From the NCBI GenBank assembly GCA_035541995.1, contig DATKMG010000021.1:1-13002 (forward strand): a stretch of 13,002 nt of DNA. The letters run 5' to 3'. This stretch comes from DATKMG01 sp035541995. GTDB taxonomy: Bacteria > Acidobacteriota > Terriglobia > Versatilivoradales > Versatilivoraceae. The first letter of the stretch is position 1. Each line of letters opens with the position of its first letter. The notes beneath the pieces were generated by a model. It had not been told where the DNA came from, ran no database searches, and saw only the letters and a program-made list of their open reading frames with translations. A program made the translations under genes and the position numbers. Positions 1-7,556 of the stretch are shown here, one piece after another.

Positions 1-516
1 GTTCTCACCAATATTGACGACATACCTATTGAGGGGAAGGACGATTTTTTTCGACGGATTGCTGGAACGGCCCCGGGAACCCGCATCCGGCTGACGGGCT
101 TGCGTGATCAAAAGCGAATCGAATTCGATGTAGTCGTCAGGGAGAGACAGCATTTGAGAGCGGTCCCCATTCAACCTCGTGAACTGGAAGGTGAAGACAC
201 CAATGGGGCGCTGCCGCCCGGCGGTTATATGGGGATCTCTGTTCAGGAGCTGACCATTGAACAGCGCAAACTCCTTCATTTGGGTGAGAACCAGGGAAGG
301 ATTGTAGTAGTCAATGTCAACGAATTCTGTCAGGCTGCTGATGCCGGTTTGAGCCCAGGTGACATTATCGTGGAGATCAACCGCTGCCCTGTGCGGTCGC
401 TGAGCGAGTACCAGAAGCTAATAGTTGAATCCCAAAAAGGCAAATTGCTAGTCCTCTTGGTGAGCCGCCCAAACGGGAATTCCCGCCTCGTTACCCTGAA
501 CTTCGAGAACCGCTGA
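1..516 (+). CDS. HtrA/Deg-like serine protease, C-terminal PDZ region (5' partial)
   Basis: The reading frame is open from base 1, so the gene starts outside the window and only the last 171 codons are present. The visible part holds two PDZ-like modules. The first is cut and begins VLTNIDDIPIEGKDDFF, followed by APGTRIRLTGLRD. The second is complete and runs from GYMGISVQELT through the typical ADAGLSPGDIIVEINRCPV to the end. A double PDZ tail is the usual architecture of periplasmic DegP/DegQ/HtrA proteases, where PDZ domains bind C-termini of misfolded substrates and control the trypsin-like protease domain. The protease domain with its His-Asp-Ser triad is not in the window, so another multi-PDZ protein cannot be excluded. 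The gene faces metH convergently, with a 54-base gap that lacks a convincing terminator. Confidence 0.8.
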   Translation, partial: VLTNIDDIPIEGKDDFFRRIAGTAPGTRIRLTGLRDQKRIEFDVVVRERQHLRAVPIQPRELEGEDTNGALPPGGYMGISVQELTIEQRKLLHLGENQGRIVVVNVNEFCQAADAGLSPGDIIVEINRCPVRSLSEYQKLIVESQKGKLLVLLVSRPNGNSRLVTLNFENR

Positions 517-570
517 CACTACATTCAGAAATCTGAAAGGGCCACATTTCGACTGCAACGACCAGAGAAT

Positions 571-3500
571 TCAAGATTCAGGCGTTTCACTGACTGAGAA
601 ATACGTACAGTCGGGATGGTGGAAAACCAGGGCGCTGACACTGGCCTCGGGATCCATCATCATGCCTTCTGTCAACTGGATCCCGATTTCCTCAGGATGA
701 ATGAGTTTCCAAATACCCGCCTGGTCGTCAAGATTAGGACAGGCTGGATAGCCGAAACTGTATCGCTTCCCGCGATACTTGGAGGTAAAGCGTTGTTGCA
801 TGATCATCTCTGGAGGGTCGGGGAAGCCCCAATCCTCACGAATCCGCCGGTGAAGCCACTCTGCACAGGCTTCGGCGGTTTCAATCGCAAGAGCCTGGAT
901 GCCGTGGGATTTGACGTATTCACCAGCCTCCTTGGAGGCTTGTGAGCTTTCACGGATACCTTCACCAGCGGTGACCGCGAAAAGAGCCAGCTGGTCGCGG
1001 TTTCCGTTGAAGGGCGGAAGGACGAAGTCACTCAGGCACAAGCCTTCGCTGCGACGTTGCCGGTTGAAATGAAATGAGTGCACTGGATTGGCGCCACCAG
1101 GCGGAAAAAGATAAATGGAATTCCCTTCGCGTTGAGCTTCAAAAAACTGCCAGACAGCGCGGACCTTCATGAACTTCAAAGCCTCCCGCTTCAGCTCCTC
1201 CATCCATTGGTGAAGTTCGATTGCCTTCGGGTCGTGCTCGGCCAGCGACTTTTCAAAATGTCCCCTGAATCCCATGTGACGTCCATACAACATGTGAGGA
1301 TTAACATAGCTCCAAATCTCTGCAAGATCCGGCACCTCACGCACTTTTCGGTCCGGATAAGGCAGTTTGGGGATAGGAAGATCCACTCGAACTCGCGAGG
1401 ATCGCTCAGTCGATACCGGCACCACATCTACAACTTGTTCTTCCGTGACTGGCGCCTCTATCGCATGAGTGTGGGAATGGAGCACAGATTCCCTCGCTTC
1501 GGGATCACACAACTGATTCATCAATTGAAGCCCCATCATGGCGTCTTTGGCATAGCAAACCGCTTTGCCGTACTTCGGAGCAATCTTTAAACGAGTAAAT
1601 TTCTCGGACAGGGCAGCTCCTCCCACCAAGAGTGGCACTTCAATGCCTGCGTCCCGCAGGTCGGCCGCCGTCACGACCATCTGCTGCGCACTTTTGACCA
1701 GGAGGCCCGATAACCCCACAGCATCAGGATGGTGAACCCTATATGCCTGGATCAACTCTTCAGGTGGCACTTTGATGCCGAGATTAATGACCTCGTACCC
1801 GTTGTTGTTTAAGATAATCTCGACCAAATTCTTGCCAATATCATGGACATCCCCCTTCACAGTGGCCAGGATCACCTTGGCCTTTTTGGTCACCTCGGCT
1901 TTTTCCATGAACTTTTCCAGGTAACCGACAGCCGCTTTCATGGCCTCGGCTGACTGCAGGACTTCGGCAACAATCAGCTCGTTGTTGTTGAAGAGTCGCC
2001 CCACTTCGCTCATACCGGCCATCAAGGGACCATTGATAATATCCAAGGGGGCGGCTCCTTCTTTGAGCTTCAAGTCAAGATCTTCAATGAGCCCGTCCTT
2101 GCTGCCTTCAATGATATAACCAGACAACCGTTTCTCCAGGGGCAGCTCACTGACTTGATCTCTTCCCTTTTTCACCGCTGTGCGGAAATGCTCGGCCACG
2201 GAAGCAATGTTGAATTGATTGACGGCGACTCTCTGGGCTTTGGTTTGCACACGCCAGTCGTTCGAGGCGTTGGACAACAATTCTCGATCAGGATGATCCT
2301 CAGGGACTAAGGCAGGGGGGTAATTGAAGAGCAGAGTTTCCGCTAGATTTCGCTCCTTAGCGGAGATGGAAGCGAAACGCTCAAGCTTCTCGGCATTGAC
2401 AATGGCCAAGTCCAGGCCGGCTTTGGAACAATGGTATAAGAAAACCGAATTGACCACTTCACGAGCGGCAGGTGGCAGCCCGAAAGAGACGTTTGAAATA
2501 CCCAGGATAGTTTTGACATGTGGGATGTTCTGCTTGATCAGCCGGATTCCCTCGATTGTTTCGACTGCACCACCGATGTAGTTCTCGTCTCCCGTAGCGC
2601 AAGGAAACACCAGGGGGTCGAAAATGATATCCTGGGGGGGGATCTCGTATTTTTCTGTCAGGAGTTGATAAGATCTTTGAGCGATGACCAGCTTTCGCTC
2701 GCGCGTAAAGGCTTGGGCCTGGACAGGGTCCTCGTCAATGCACCCCACAACCAGGGCGGCTCCATAGCTTCGAGCCAAAGGACAGACCTTTTCGAGTTTG
2801 TCCTCCCCATCTTCGAGGTTGATGGAGTTGATGACGCTCTTCCCCTGGCAGTAAGTCAGAGCAAGTTCCACAGCGCGGGGATCAGTGGAGTCGATCATGA
2901 TGGGAGTCTTGATCTTGCGAATCAGCTTCTCATAGAAGGGCTGAATGTCCTTGAGCTCTTCCCGCTCGGTGCTTTGCAGACAAACATCAATGATCTGCGC
3001 GCCGTTCTTGACTTGTCGGCGGGCTATCTCTGAGGCCTCATCCCACTTTTCTTCGCCTACCAAATTCTTGAACAACCGGGATCCAATTACGTTTGTACGT
3101 TCTCCGATCAGCAAAGGACGGTTACTCTCCTCGGCTTCCACCAGCTCGATGCCGGAATAAAAAGCCCTGTATGTCGAGGGGATCGGATGTCGAGGCTCTC
3201 TGTCTTCAACCATCTCGGCAATAGCACGGATGTGGGCATCTGTAGTCCCGCAACAGCCTCCCACCAGATTCAACCAGCCATTGTTGACGAAGCGCTCTAA
3301 CTGATTTGCCAACGACTCGGGGGTTTCGAGGTAGCGGCCCTCATAATCCGGCAAGCCCGCATTGGGGTAACACGATATCAAGCGATTCGATAACGAATGC
3401 AGGGTCCGGATATGATCAGTCATGAATTCAGGCCCTGTGGCACAGTTAAGTCCAACAGAGACCACGTCCAGATGCTCTAGCGATGCCCAGAGAGCATCCA

Positions 3501-4137
3501 CACTCTGGCCAGCAAGCATCGTTCCTGTGGGCTCAATGGTCACCGAGACCATCAGAGGAATCCGCACGCCTAGCTCCTGACCTAATTGCCGGACGGCAAG
3601 AACAGCGGCTTTAATGTTCCGGGTATCTTGGCAAGTCTCCACCAGGAGTACATCGACACCTCCCTCAACCAAAGCTCTGGCCTGTTGGTAGAAATTCTGG
3701 CGGAGCTGGGCAAATGTCACGCCTCCCGTGACCGAGATCGCCTTAGTGGTTGGTCCCATAGACCCGGCCACGAAGCGGGGTTTCGAGGAAGACGTAAATT
3801 CCTCTACGGCTTGGCGAGCCAACCTTGCGGCCTTGAGATTGAGTTCGTGTGCCTGATCATCCAGATGGTATTCCGCCAGCACCAGGGCCGTCCCGCCGAA
3901 GGTGTTGGTCTCGATTATGTCGGCTCCGGCTTGCAAATAACGGCGATGAATATCCAAGACCACCTGCGGATTGCTCTTTGTAAGATATTCATTACAACCT
4001 TCGAGCGCCTTGCCACCAAAGTCCTCAGCAGTCAGGTTCTTCTGCTGGATCATGGTCCCCATGGCTCCATCAAGTACCAAAATTCGTTCCGTCAGAAGTC
4101 CCTGCAGTAATCGCCTCTGTTCGTTTAAGTCGCGCAT
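571..4137 (-). CDS. metH: cobalamin-dependent methionine synthase
   Basis: MetH transfers the methyl group of 5-methyltetrahydrofolate to homocysteine through enzyme-bound cobalamin, making methionine in the cytoplasm. The 1188-residue product is close to the usual length of about 1200 and all four modules are present. The homocysteine domain (about 15-315) opens with RILVLDGAMGTMIQ and carries the zinc ligands Cys232 (GLNCATGP) and Cys295/Cys296 (GGCCGTT). The pterin-binding domain (about 340-600) begins PLLIGERTNVIGSR. The B12 cap and Rossmann domains (about 660-880) include GDVHDIGKN, the DxHxxG signature, with His765 as the lower cobalt ligand. The reactivation domain (about 920-1185) carries RYSFGYPACPN, the SAM-binding motif. 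The ATG at 4137 fits the family N-terminus, though its ribosome site is weak (AGGG about 15 bases away, CAGG nearer). The presence of the reactivation domain implies a flavodoxin-type reductase elsewhere. No B12 box (GCCACTG) was seen upstream. Confidence 0.98.
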   Translation of the reverse strand: MRDLNEQRRLLQGLLTERILVLDGAMGTMIQQKNLTAEDFGGKALEGCNEYLTKSNPQVVLDIHRRYLQAGADIIETNTFGGTALVLAEYHLDDQAHELNLKAARLARQAVEEFTSSSKPRFVAGSMGPTTKAISVTGGVTFAQLRQNFYQQARALVEGGVDVLLVETCQDTRNIKAAVLAVRQLGQELGVRIPLMVSVTIEPTGTMLAGQSVDALWASLEHLDVVSVGLNCATGPEFMTDHIRTLHSLSNRLISCYPNAGLPDYEGRYLETPESLANQLERFVNNGWLNLVGGCCGTTDAHIRAIAEMVEDREPRHPIPSTYRAFYSGIELVEAEESNRPLLIGERTNVIGSRLFKNLVGEEKWDEASEIARRQVKNGAQIIDVCLQSTEREELKDIQPFYEKLIRKIKTPIMIDSTDPRAVELALTYCQGKSVINSINLEDGEDKLEKVCPLARSYGAALVVGCIDEDPVQAQAFTRERKLVIAQRSYQLLTEKYEIPPQDIIFDPLVFPCATGDENYIGGAVETIEGIRLIKQNIPHVKTILGISNVSFGLPPAAREVVNSVFLYHCSKAGLDLAIVNAEKLERFASISAKERNLAETLLFNYPPALVPEDHPDRELLSNASNDWRVQTKAQRVAVNQFNIASVAEHFRTAVKKGRDQVSELPLEKRLSGYIIEGSKDGLIEDLDLKLKEGAAPLDIINGPLMAGMSEVGRLFNNNELIVAEVLQSAEAMKAAVGYLEKFMEKAEVTKKAKVILATVKGDVHDIGKNLVEIILNNNGYEVINLGIKVPPEELIQAYRVHHPDAVGLSGLLVKSAQQMVVTAADLRDAGIEVPLLVGGAALSEKFTRLKIAPKYGKAVCYAKDAMMGLQLMNQLCDPEARESVLHSHTHAIEAPVTEEQVVDVVPVSTERSSRVRVDLPIPKLPYPDRKVREVPDLAEIWSYVNPHMLYGRHMGFRGHFEKSLAEHDPKAIELHQWMEELKREALKFMKVRAVWQFFEAQREGNSIYLFPPGGANPVHSFHFNRQRRSEGLCLSDFVLPPFNGNRDQLALFAVTAGEGIRESSQASKEAGEYVKSHGIQALAIETAEACAEWLHRRIREDWGFPDPPEMIMQQRFTSKYRGKRYSFGYPACPNLDDQAGIWKLIHPEEIGIQLTEGMMMDPEASVSALVFHHPDCTYFSVSETPES

Positions 4138-4222
4138 GGAACCTGTAACCCTTGAGAAGATAGCCCACCTACCGTGAGACCAGATCCCTCACTCTGACGG
4201 CGAGCCCTCACAGAAGGAGAAT

Positions 4223-4237
4223 GTATTGTAACAATAC
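4223..4237. promoter_or_regulatory. palindrome overlapping the metH -10 box
   Basis: GTATTG-TAA-CAATAC is a perfect 6+6 inverted repeat that completely covers the predicted -10 hexamer. A dyad in this position is what a repressor operator would look like. It does not match a regulator site I can name (not the E. coli MetJ box or a LexA box), so the factor is unknown. Confidence 0.4.
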
Positions 4238-4254
4238 GGGGCTTCAGGTGTCAG
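4225..4254 (-). promoter_or_regulatory. probable sigma-70 promoter of metH
   Basis: Read on the - strand, CTGACA (4254-4249) is followed by an 18-base spacer and TACAAT (4230-4225). Each hexamer matches five of six consensus positions. Transcription would start near 4218 and give a leader of about 80 bases before the metH ATG. The position, orientation and lack of a better candidate support it, but nothing beyond sequence matching does. Confidence 0.5.
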
Positions 4255-4328
4255 TCAGGAAAATTCGACAGTCCAATTCAGGATAACGCCGGATGGAAGG
4301 GTTCGAGGCAGTGCTGCTTCTTATGAGA

Positions 4329-4367
4329 CCTGTGCTCGTCTCTAAGGAGTGGAGAATCGAGCACAGG
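4329..4367. repeat. strong inverted repeat / stem-loop
   Basis: CCTGTGCTCG (4329-4338) and CGAGCACAGG (4358-4367) are perfect 10-base complements. The interior can extend the stem with TCTC/GAGA after a two-base bulge. It lies about 115 bases past the stop of the upstream - strand gene and about 190 bases before metH. No T-run follows on either strand, so it is not a classic intrinsic terminator. A REP-like element or a structured RNA element is possible. Confidence 0.65.
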
Positions 4368-4483
4368 CGCGAGGCCGGGGAAAAGAAAATCGGCTGGAGG
4401 TCAAAATTCCGAACAGGCCATCCAAGCCTGAACAAGAGATGGAGGTTGGCCTCAATCTATTCTTCATCAGTGCAACTTTACAC

Positions 4484-5002
4484 TCACCAAATGGAGATTC
4501 TCACCTCTTCTTTGTTTGACTTGACATGGATGAGATCTCCCGAGGGTTGCCATTCCAAGCAAGCCACGATATCGCCCACCGTCGGATGCGGTTTGTCGAT
4601 GGCTTCCATCATTCGATCTGCCATTCGCAAAGGAACTCGCAAGCGTACCTGGTCCGTTGGATCATCCACACTGATGAGCAGGGATTCTCCGCGTTTGGAA
4701 ATTCGGACTTTTTCGTTTTGTTTATCCACTTCGACGAGCGTGCAGTCGGGAAGATCGTGCAACTGGCGGACAATTTCCGCAGCTGCGGATCGATACTCAA
4801 TGAACTTCTCAATCTCCGGCTCCTTGGGAAGTGGCAGGTCAAGAAAGCTTCCAACAAGGTGGCCTACTGCAATTGGCACGGGAATCCACAAATGTGTGTC
4901 CGGGTCATTCACACTTACGATCGCAATCCCGGCATGAACGGCATAAGCGATCAGCAGCAGGACTACAATCAGGAATCCGAGAAGAACGTTTTTCAGCGTC
5001 AT
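4484..5002 (-). CDS. membrane-anchored protein of unknown function, paralogue of the upstream gene
   Basis: I do not recognise the family. The 172-residue product begins MTLKNVLLGFLIVVLLLIAYAV, a single N-terminal transmembrane segment or uncleaved signal, with the rest presumably outside the cytoplasm. It contains two related modules: SVNDPDTHLWIPVPIAV near the N-terminus, and ISKRGESLLISVDD followed by VRLRVPLRMADRMMEAI in the middle. It ends with an isolated strand, GDLIHVKSNKEEVRISIW. The same module order appears in the protein encoded immediately upstream, so the two are tandem paralogues. I chose the ATG at 5002 because GAGG lies six bases before it. A TTG at 5014 would overlap the upstream stop but gives a less natural signal anchor. 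The gene follows its partner by 8 bases and is almost certainly co-transcribed with it. Confidence 0.75.
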   Translation of the reverse strand: MTLKNVLLGFLIVVLLLIAYAVHAGIAIVSVNDPDTHLWIPVPIAVGHLVGSFLDLPLPKEPEIEKFIEYRSAAAEIVRQLHDLPDCTLVEVDKQNEKVRISKRGESLLISVDDPTDQVRLRVPLRMADRMMEAIDKPHPTVGDIVACLEWQPSGDLIHVKSNKEEVRISIW

Positions 5003-5010
5003 AGCCGGCC

Positions 5011-5556
5011 TCAATCGATCCAGAGTCTAACGTGGGTATCAGGCTCATTGACTGTGAGAATGTCTCCTGCATTTCCAACCTTCATTGAGGAAAGGGCGGC
5101 CTTCAAGTTTAACTCGTTTTCTTGCCCTGAAAGCAATGCATCTACGACACTGATAGGCATTCTAATGTCGACCTTCTCTGTATTCTTGGTGTTGTTCACC
5201 TTGATAAGAACAAAACTGCCTTCCCTGCTAATCCGGACAGTCTCATCCTTCTTCTCAACGCTCACAAATTCGGCATTCCCCGCGTTCTTTAATTCGTTCC
5301 AGAGTTGCCGCATCTCCACAACTGAGATTTCTGTGTGATCCAACTTTAAGTGTCCTTCTTTCAGGTTCTTGTCTTTAACCATGTTGAGGGCCGTGTCCAC
5401 CATTGAGACAGGTAGGTTGACCTTAATTGTTCCAGGGTCGCCACCCTTTTCCGTTACTTCCAAGTGCATCCAAGGGCCTCGAGTTTGGGTCTGGGCGATC
5501 CCAACCGAGGCGAGGACAAGCGCTGCGATCAGAGCCAGTAAGAGATTCCTTTTCAT
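5011..5556 (-). CDS. secreted protein of unknown function with two internal repeats
   Basis: This 181-residue protein has a clear signal peptide (KR, then LLLALIAALVLASVGIAQ, with cleavage probably near residue 21), so it is likely periplasmic or secreted. The mature part has two copies of a module that ends in a strand plus helix: TIKVNLPVSMVDTALNMV at about 43-60, and SREGSFVLIKVNN with VDIRMPISVVDALL in the middle. A last strand, GDILTVNEPDTHVRLWID, follows. The NDPDTH/NEPDTH and VRIS motifs are shared with the next gene. The start is well supported by AGGAGGAT at 5563-5570, a near-perfect Shine-Dalgarno site. No enzyme motif or metal-binding cluster is visible, so I assign no function. 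The repeat style suggests a small beta-rich binding or structural domain. Confidence 0.8.
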   Translation of the reverse strand: MKRNLLLALIAALVLASVGIAQTQTRGPWMHLEVTEKGGDPGTIKVNLPVSMVDTALNMVKDKNLKEGHLKLDHTEISVVEMRQLWNELKNAGNAEFVSVEKKDETVRISREGSFVLIKVNNTKNTEKVDIRMPISVVDALLSGQENELNLKAALSSMKVGNAGDILTVNEPDTHVRLWID

Positions 5557-5769
5557 CGTCGTATCCTCCTAGCTTTCTTAAACGTGTTGCAAGGACAAAA
5601 AGTTTCAAGGCAATGCGAAAAATTCCATGAAGGATTTTACATCTCGAGCCGATGAAAGAACTTGGAGAGTTGGACAGCAACTCAAAGGGTCGGCGACTCC
5701 CCAAAACTTAAAGTGGTCAACAGGTTGAGGCCACGATAGTGCCGCGAGTATCTGAGAGGGAATCCTGCA
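5557..5769. other. divergent intergenic region
   Basis: This 213-base region separates the - strand paralogue pair from the + strand response regulator and should contain both promoters. I see no near-consensus promoter. A small palindrome, TCAAC-AG-GTTGA (5717-5728), flanked by GTGG and CCAC, lies about 40 bases upstream of the response regulator start and could be an operator, but this is weak. Confidence 0.35.
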
Positions 5770-6402
5770 TTGAGAATTCTAATTGCAGAAGACGACATCG
5801 TATCCCGGCGTTTGCTGGAAACCACGGTAAAACGATGGGGCTATTCGGTCTTGGTTGCTGATGATGGTGAAGAGGCCTGGCAGCACCTGCAAAATCAAGA
5901 ATTTCCGATGCTTGCTATCCTGGACTGGATGATGCCAGGGATGGACGGGTTGGAGGTCTGTCGCCTCGCTCGTTCCAGAAATGCAAGACACCCCCTCTAT
6001 ATTATCCTGTTGACGGCTAGAGGTCGGCGTGAAGATGTCGTGGCGGGCCTCCAATCGGGAGCTGATGACTACTTGACAAAGCCCTTTGACCAGGAGGAAT
6101 TGCATGCTCGGCTTCAGGTCGGAGTGCGGCTGATGGAACTCCAGCAAAGCCTTGCTGAGCGTGTCAAGGAGCTGGAAGTAGCCCTTTCCAAGGTCAAGCA
6201 ACTTCAAGGATTACTCCCGATCTGCTCCTACTGCAAGAAGATTCGAACCGACCAGAATTACTGGCAACAGGTTGAAACCTATTTGGGTCAGCACTCTGAG
6301 GCTCAGTTCAGCCATAGCATCTGCCCTGAATGCTATGAGAATATAGTCACCCCGGAAATTAAGAAATGGCGAGGGTTGGAACAGTCTGAAACCCAGCCTT
6401 GA
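5770..6402 (+). CDS. response regulator with C-terminal Cys-rich (CxxC...CxxC) module
   Basis: Residues 1-120 form a CheY-like receiver domain. The acidic pair is Asp8/Asp9, the phosphorylated residue is Asp52 (LDWMMPGMDG), and Thr82 and Lys104 complete the switch set. A coiled-coil-like linker (about 121-148) leads to a C-terminal module with LPICSYCKKIRTDQNYW and SHSICPECYENI, in which Cys152, Cys155, Cys185 and Cys188 could bind zinc. This tail recurs on receiver and PAS proteins in several phyla, and its role is not settled. There is no DNA-binding domain, so output is probably by protein contact. The start is TTG, chosen because GAGAGGGA (5755-5762) sits seven bases upstream and the receiver fold starts at once with RILIAEDD. 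No histidine kinase lies nearby in the window. Confidence 0.92.
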   Translation: MRILIAEDDIVSRRLLETTVKRWGYSVLVADDGEEAWQHLQNQEFPMLAILDWMMPGMDGLEVCRLARSRNARHPLYIILLTARGRREDVVAGLQSGADDYLTKPFDQEELHARLQVGVRLMELQQSLAERVKELEVALSKVKQLQGLLPICSYCKKIRTDQNYWQQVETYLGQHSEAQFSHSICPECYENIVTPEIKKWRGLEQSETQP

Positions 6403-6413
6403 ACTTCAGGCTG
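6394..6413 (+). terminator. weak stem-loop at the end of the response regulator gene
   Basis: CAGCCT (6394-6399) pairs with AGGCTG (6408-6413) around an 8-base loop that contains the stop codon. There is no T-run after it, so it is at best a weak or factor-assisted terminator. Confidence 0.25.
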
Positions 6414-6594
6414 ATGACTGATCGGTCTAAGCCTTCCATTGTCAAGTCGGTGCGATCATTTACCTCCTCATTCCGAAGGCTCGATATCTTCTCACAAATA
6501 CGCACTTGGTGATTAACCAACAGCCCGAGACTCAGGCTATGAGTGCTTGAGAAATAAAACTCTGCTCCGAAACGTGAACTTCACCCTTTCAGGT

Positions 6595-6613
6595 AGAAAA
6601 ATGGGTCCCACCC
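6595..6613 (-). terminator. possible weak intrinsic terminator of the sigma/anti-sigma operon
   Basis: Read on the - strand, GGGT-GGG-ACCC is followed by ATTTTTCT, about 40 bases beyond the stop of the Spy-like gene. The stem is only four base pairs, but the T-run and location fit a terminator for the three-gene - strand operon. Confidence 0.3.
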
Positions 6614-6651
6614 GGCAATGAGGCGCGACATGGATTCAGTTCACCAGGTCC

Positions 6652-7044
6652 TCAGCGGTTGTGCTCCCTCTCGCGACGGTCATATTCCTGAACCATTACT
6701 TCAAACTCCTTTTTTTGTTTGTCGTCGAGAATTTCGCGAATTCTATCCCGCATTTGGCTTCGAATTGCATCAAACTGCGGTTTTACAGTTGCGTGTAAAG
6801 CTTTGAATTGTTGGTGGGCATCGTCAAAAATGACTTGAAGTTTCTGCTCCTCGGCCGGAGAGAGCGCCAACCGCGTCTTAAAGGTATCCATCATGTGATG
6901 ACGCACATCCTTCGGAGCGGTAGGACCTGCAGCTGCAAGCTTCCTGGAGACAAAGGTCGTAGCCAGAGAGGCTCCCAACACTAGCCCCAGAGCAAAAACC
7001 ACGATCACGAGGACGAACGCTTTGAACTTGGCAGGGGTTGTCAT
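6652..7044 (-). CDS. Spy/CpxP-like periplasmic protein
   Basis: The 130-residue product has an N-terminal membrane or signal segment (about 9-30, VLVIVVFALGLVLGAS) followed by a helical, highly charged domain. It contains LALSPAEEQKLQ (about 59-70) and LDDKQKKEFE (about 106-115), which resemble the two LTxxQ-type motifs of Spy/CpxP and heavy-metal sensor relatives. Such proteins act in the periplasm as chaperones or stress sensors. Here the hydrophobic segment may stay as an anchor. The start codon overlaps the stop of the anti-sigma gene by four bases (ATGA), so the two are translationally coupled. Placement behind a sigma/anti-sigma pair fits an envelope-stress output or feedback component. 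The family match is by motif and topology only. Confidence 0.75.
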   Translation of the reverse strand: MTTPAKFKAFVLVIVVFALGLVLGASLATTFVSRKLAAAGPTAPKDVRHHMMDTFKTRLALSPAEEQKLQVIFDDAHQQFKALHATVKPQFDAIRSQMRDRIREILDDKQKKEFEVMVQEYDRREREHNR

Positions 7045-7556
7045 TTCTTCCCATTCCTTTCGGAGGTCCCGCCGAGGCGGCCTTCCATCAGGATGTCAAC
7101 CACTCGGTCGCGGTCTTGAAACACGGTGTCAGAGATGATAGTCCGATCCTGTCCCCAGGTAGTGGGCAAATCGGCATAGGTGTCAACCAGCACAGAATCC
7201 GGAGCTTGCTGTGTGAACAAGGAACTGGCTTGCTGGTATGCCAGTACCCCTAGAATAACCGCAAGCAAAGCCATGACCGGGATTGCCCGTATGGCAATCA
7301 GACGCAGCGGTCTCCAGAGATAGTCCTGCTTGATAACCTCATTAATCACGTTGCGGGAGAATCCCGGCTCCGGCATTGGCCCCTGTTCGGGTCGTGCCAT
7401 GCGGATGATTCCTCGAGTCCACTCGATCAGAGAGAGTTGGTTTCGGCATTCCGCACACCAGCGCAGATGCTCTTCCAACTCCCGGCTGGACTTTGTGTCC
7501 GGGAGAGACTTATCAGCATATTCTTCGAGAAGACTCTGGAATTTACGATGTGACAT
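7041..7556 (-). CDS. zinc-finger anti-sigma factor, single-pass membrane protein
   Basis: The 171-residue protein carries an N-terminal zf-HC2/ZAS-like motif, His30-x3-Cys34-x2-Cys37 (HLRWCAEC), preceded by the typical helical lead-in. A single transmembrane segment lies at about 88-107 (AIRAIPVMALLAVILGVLAY), followed by a C-terminal domain of about 64 residues on the far side of the membrane. In this family the cytoplasmic zinc domain holds an ECF sigma factor inactive until an envelope signal releases it. The gene overlaps the sigma factor gene by 14 bases and the Spy-like gene by four, giving a tight operon. AAGGAAG upstream of the ATG supports the start. The sensory domain shows no recognisable motif, so the signal is unknown. 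Confidence 0.88.
   Translation of the reverse strand: MSHRKFQSLLEEYADKSLPDTKSSRELEEHLRWCAECRNQLSLIEWTRGIIRMARPEQGPMPEPGFSRNVINEVIKQDYLWRPLRLIAIRAIPVMALLAVILGVLAYQQASSLFTQQAPDSVLVDTYADLPTTWGQDRTIISDTVFQDRDRVVDILMEGRLGGTSERNGKK

Larger units (their letters stand above)
4138..4483. other. intergenic region upstream of metH, no gene
   Basis: This 346-base gap lies between the metH start and the stop of the small membrane protein gene, both on the - strand. It holds a metH promoter with a palindrome, a leader of about 80 bases, and a strong inverted repeat at 4329-4367. Within the leader CCCTCAC occurs twice (4186-4192 and 4205-4211), and either copy can pair with GTGAG at 4174-4178, so two alternative small hairpins are possible. 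I found no recognisable riboswitch core (SAM-I, SAH or cobalamin) and no convincing ORF; open frames here have no ribosome site or recognisable protein. Confidence 0.6.

Noticed and set aside
2518..3033. + strand open frame of 171 codons inside metH
   Set aside because: It is antisense to the conserved pterin-binding part of metH and has no ribosome site or recognisable domain.
4138..4483. Cobalamin, SAM or SAH riboswitch before metH
   Set aside because: No B12 box, no SAM-I core and no SAH consensus were found on the - strand. Only small hairpins are present.
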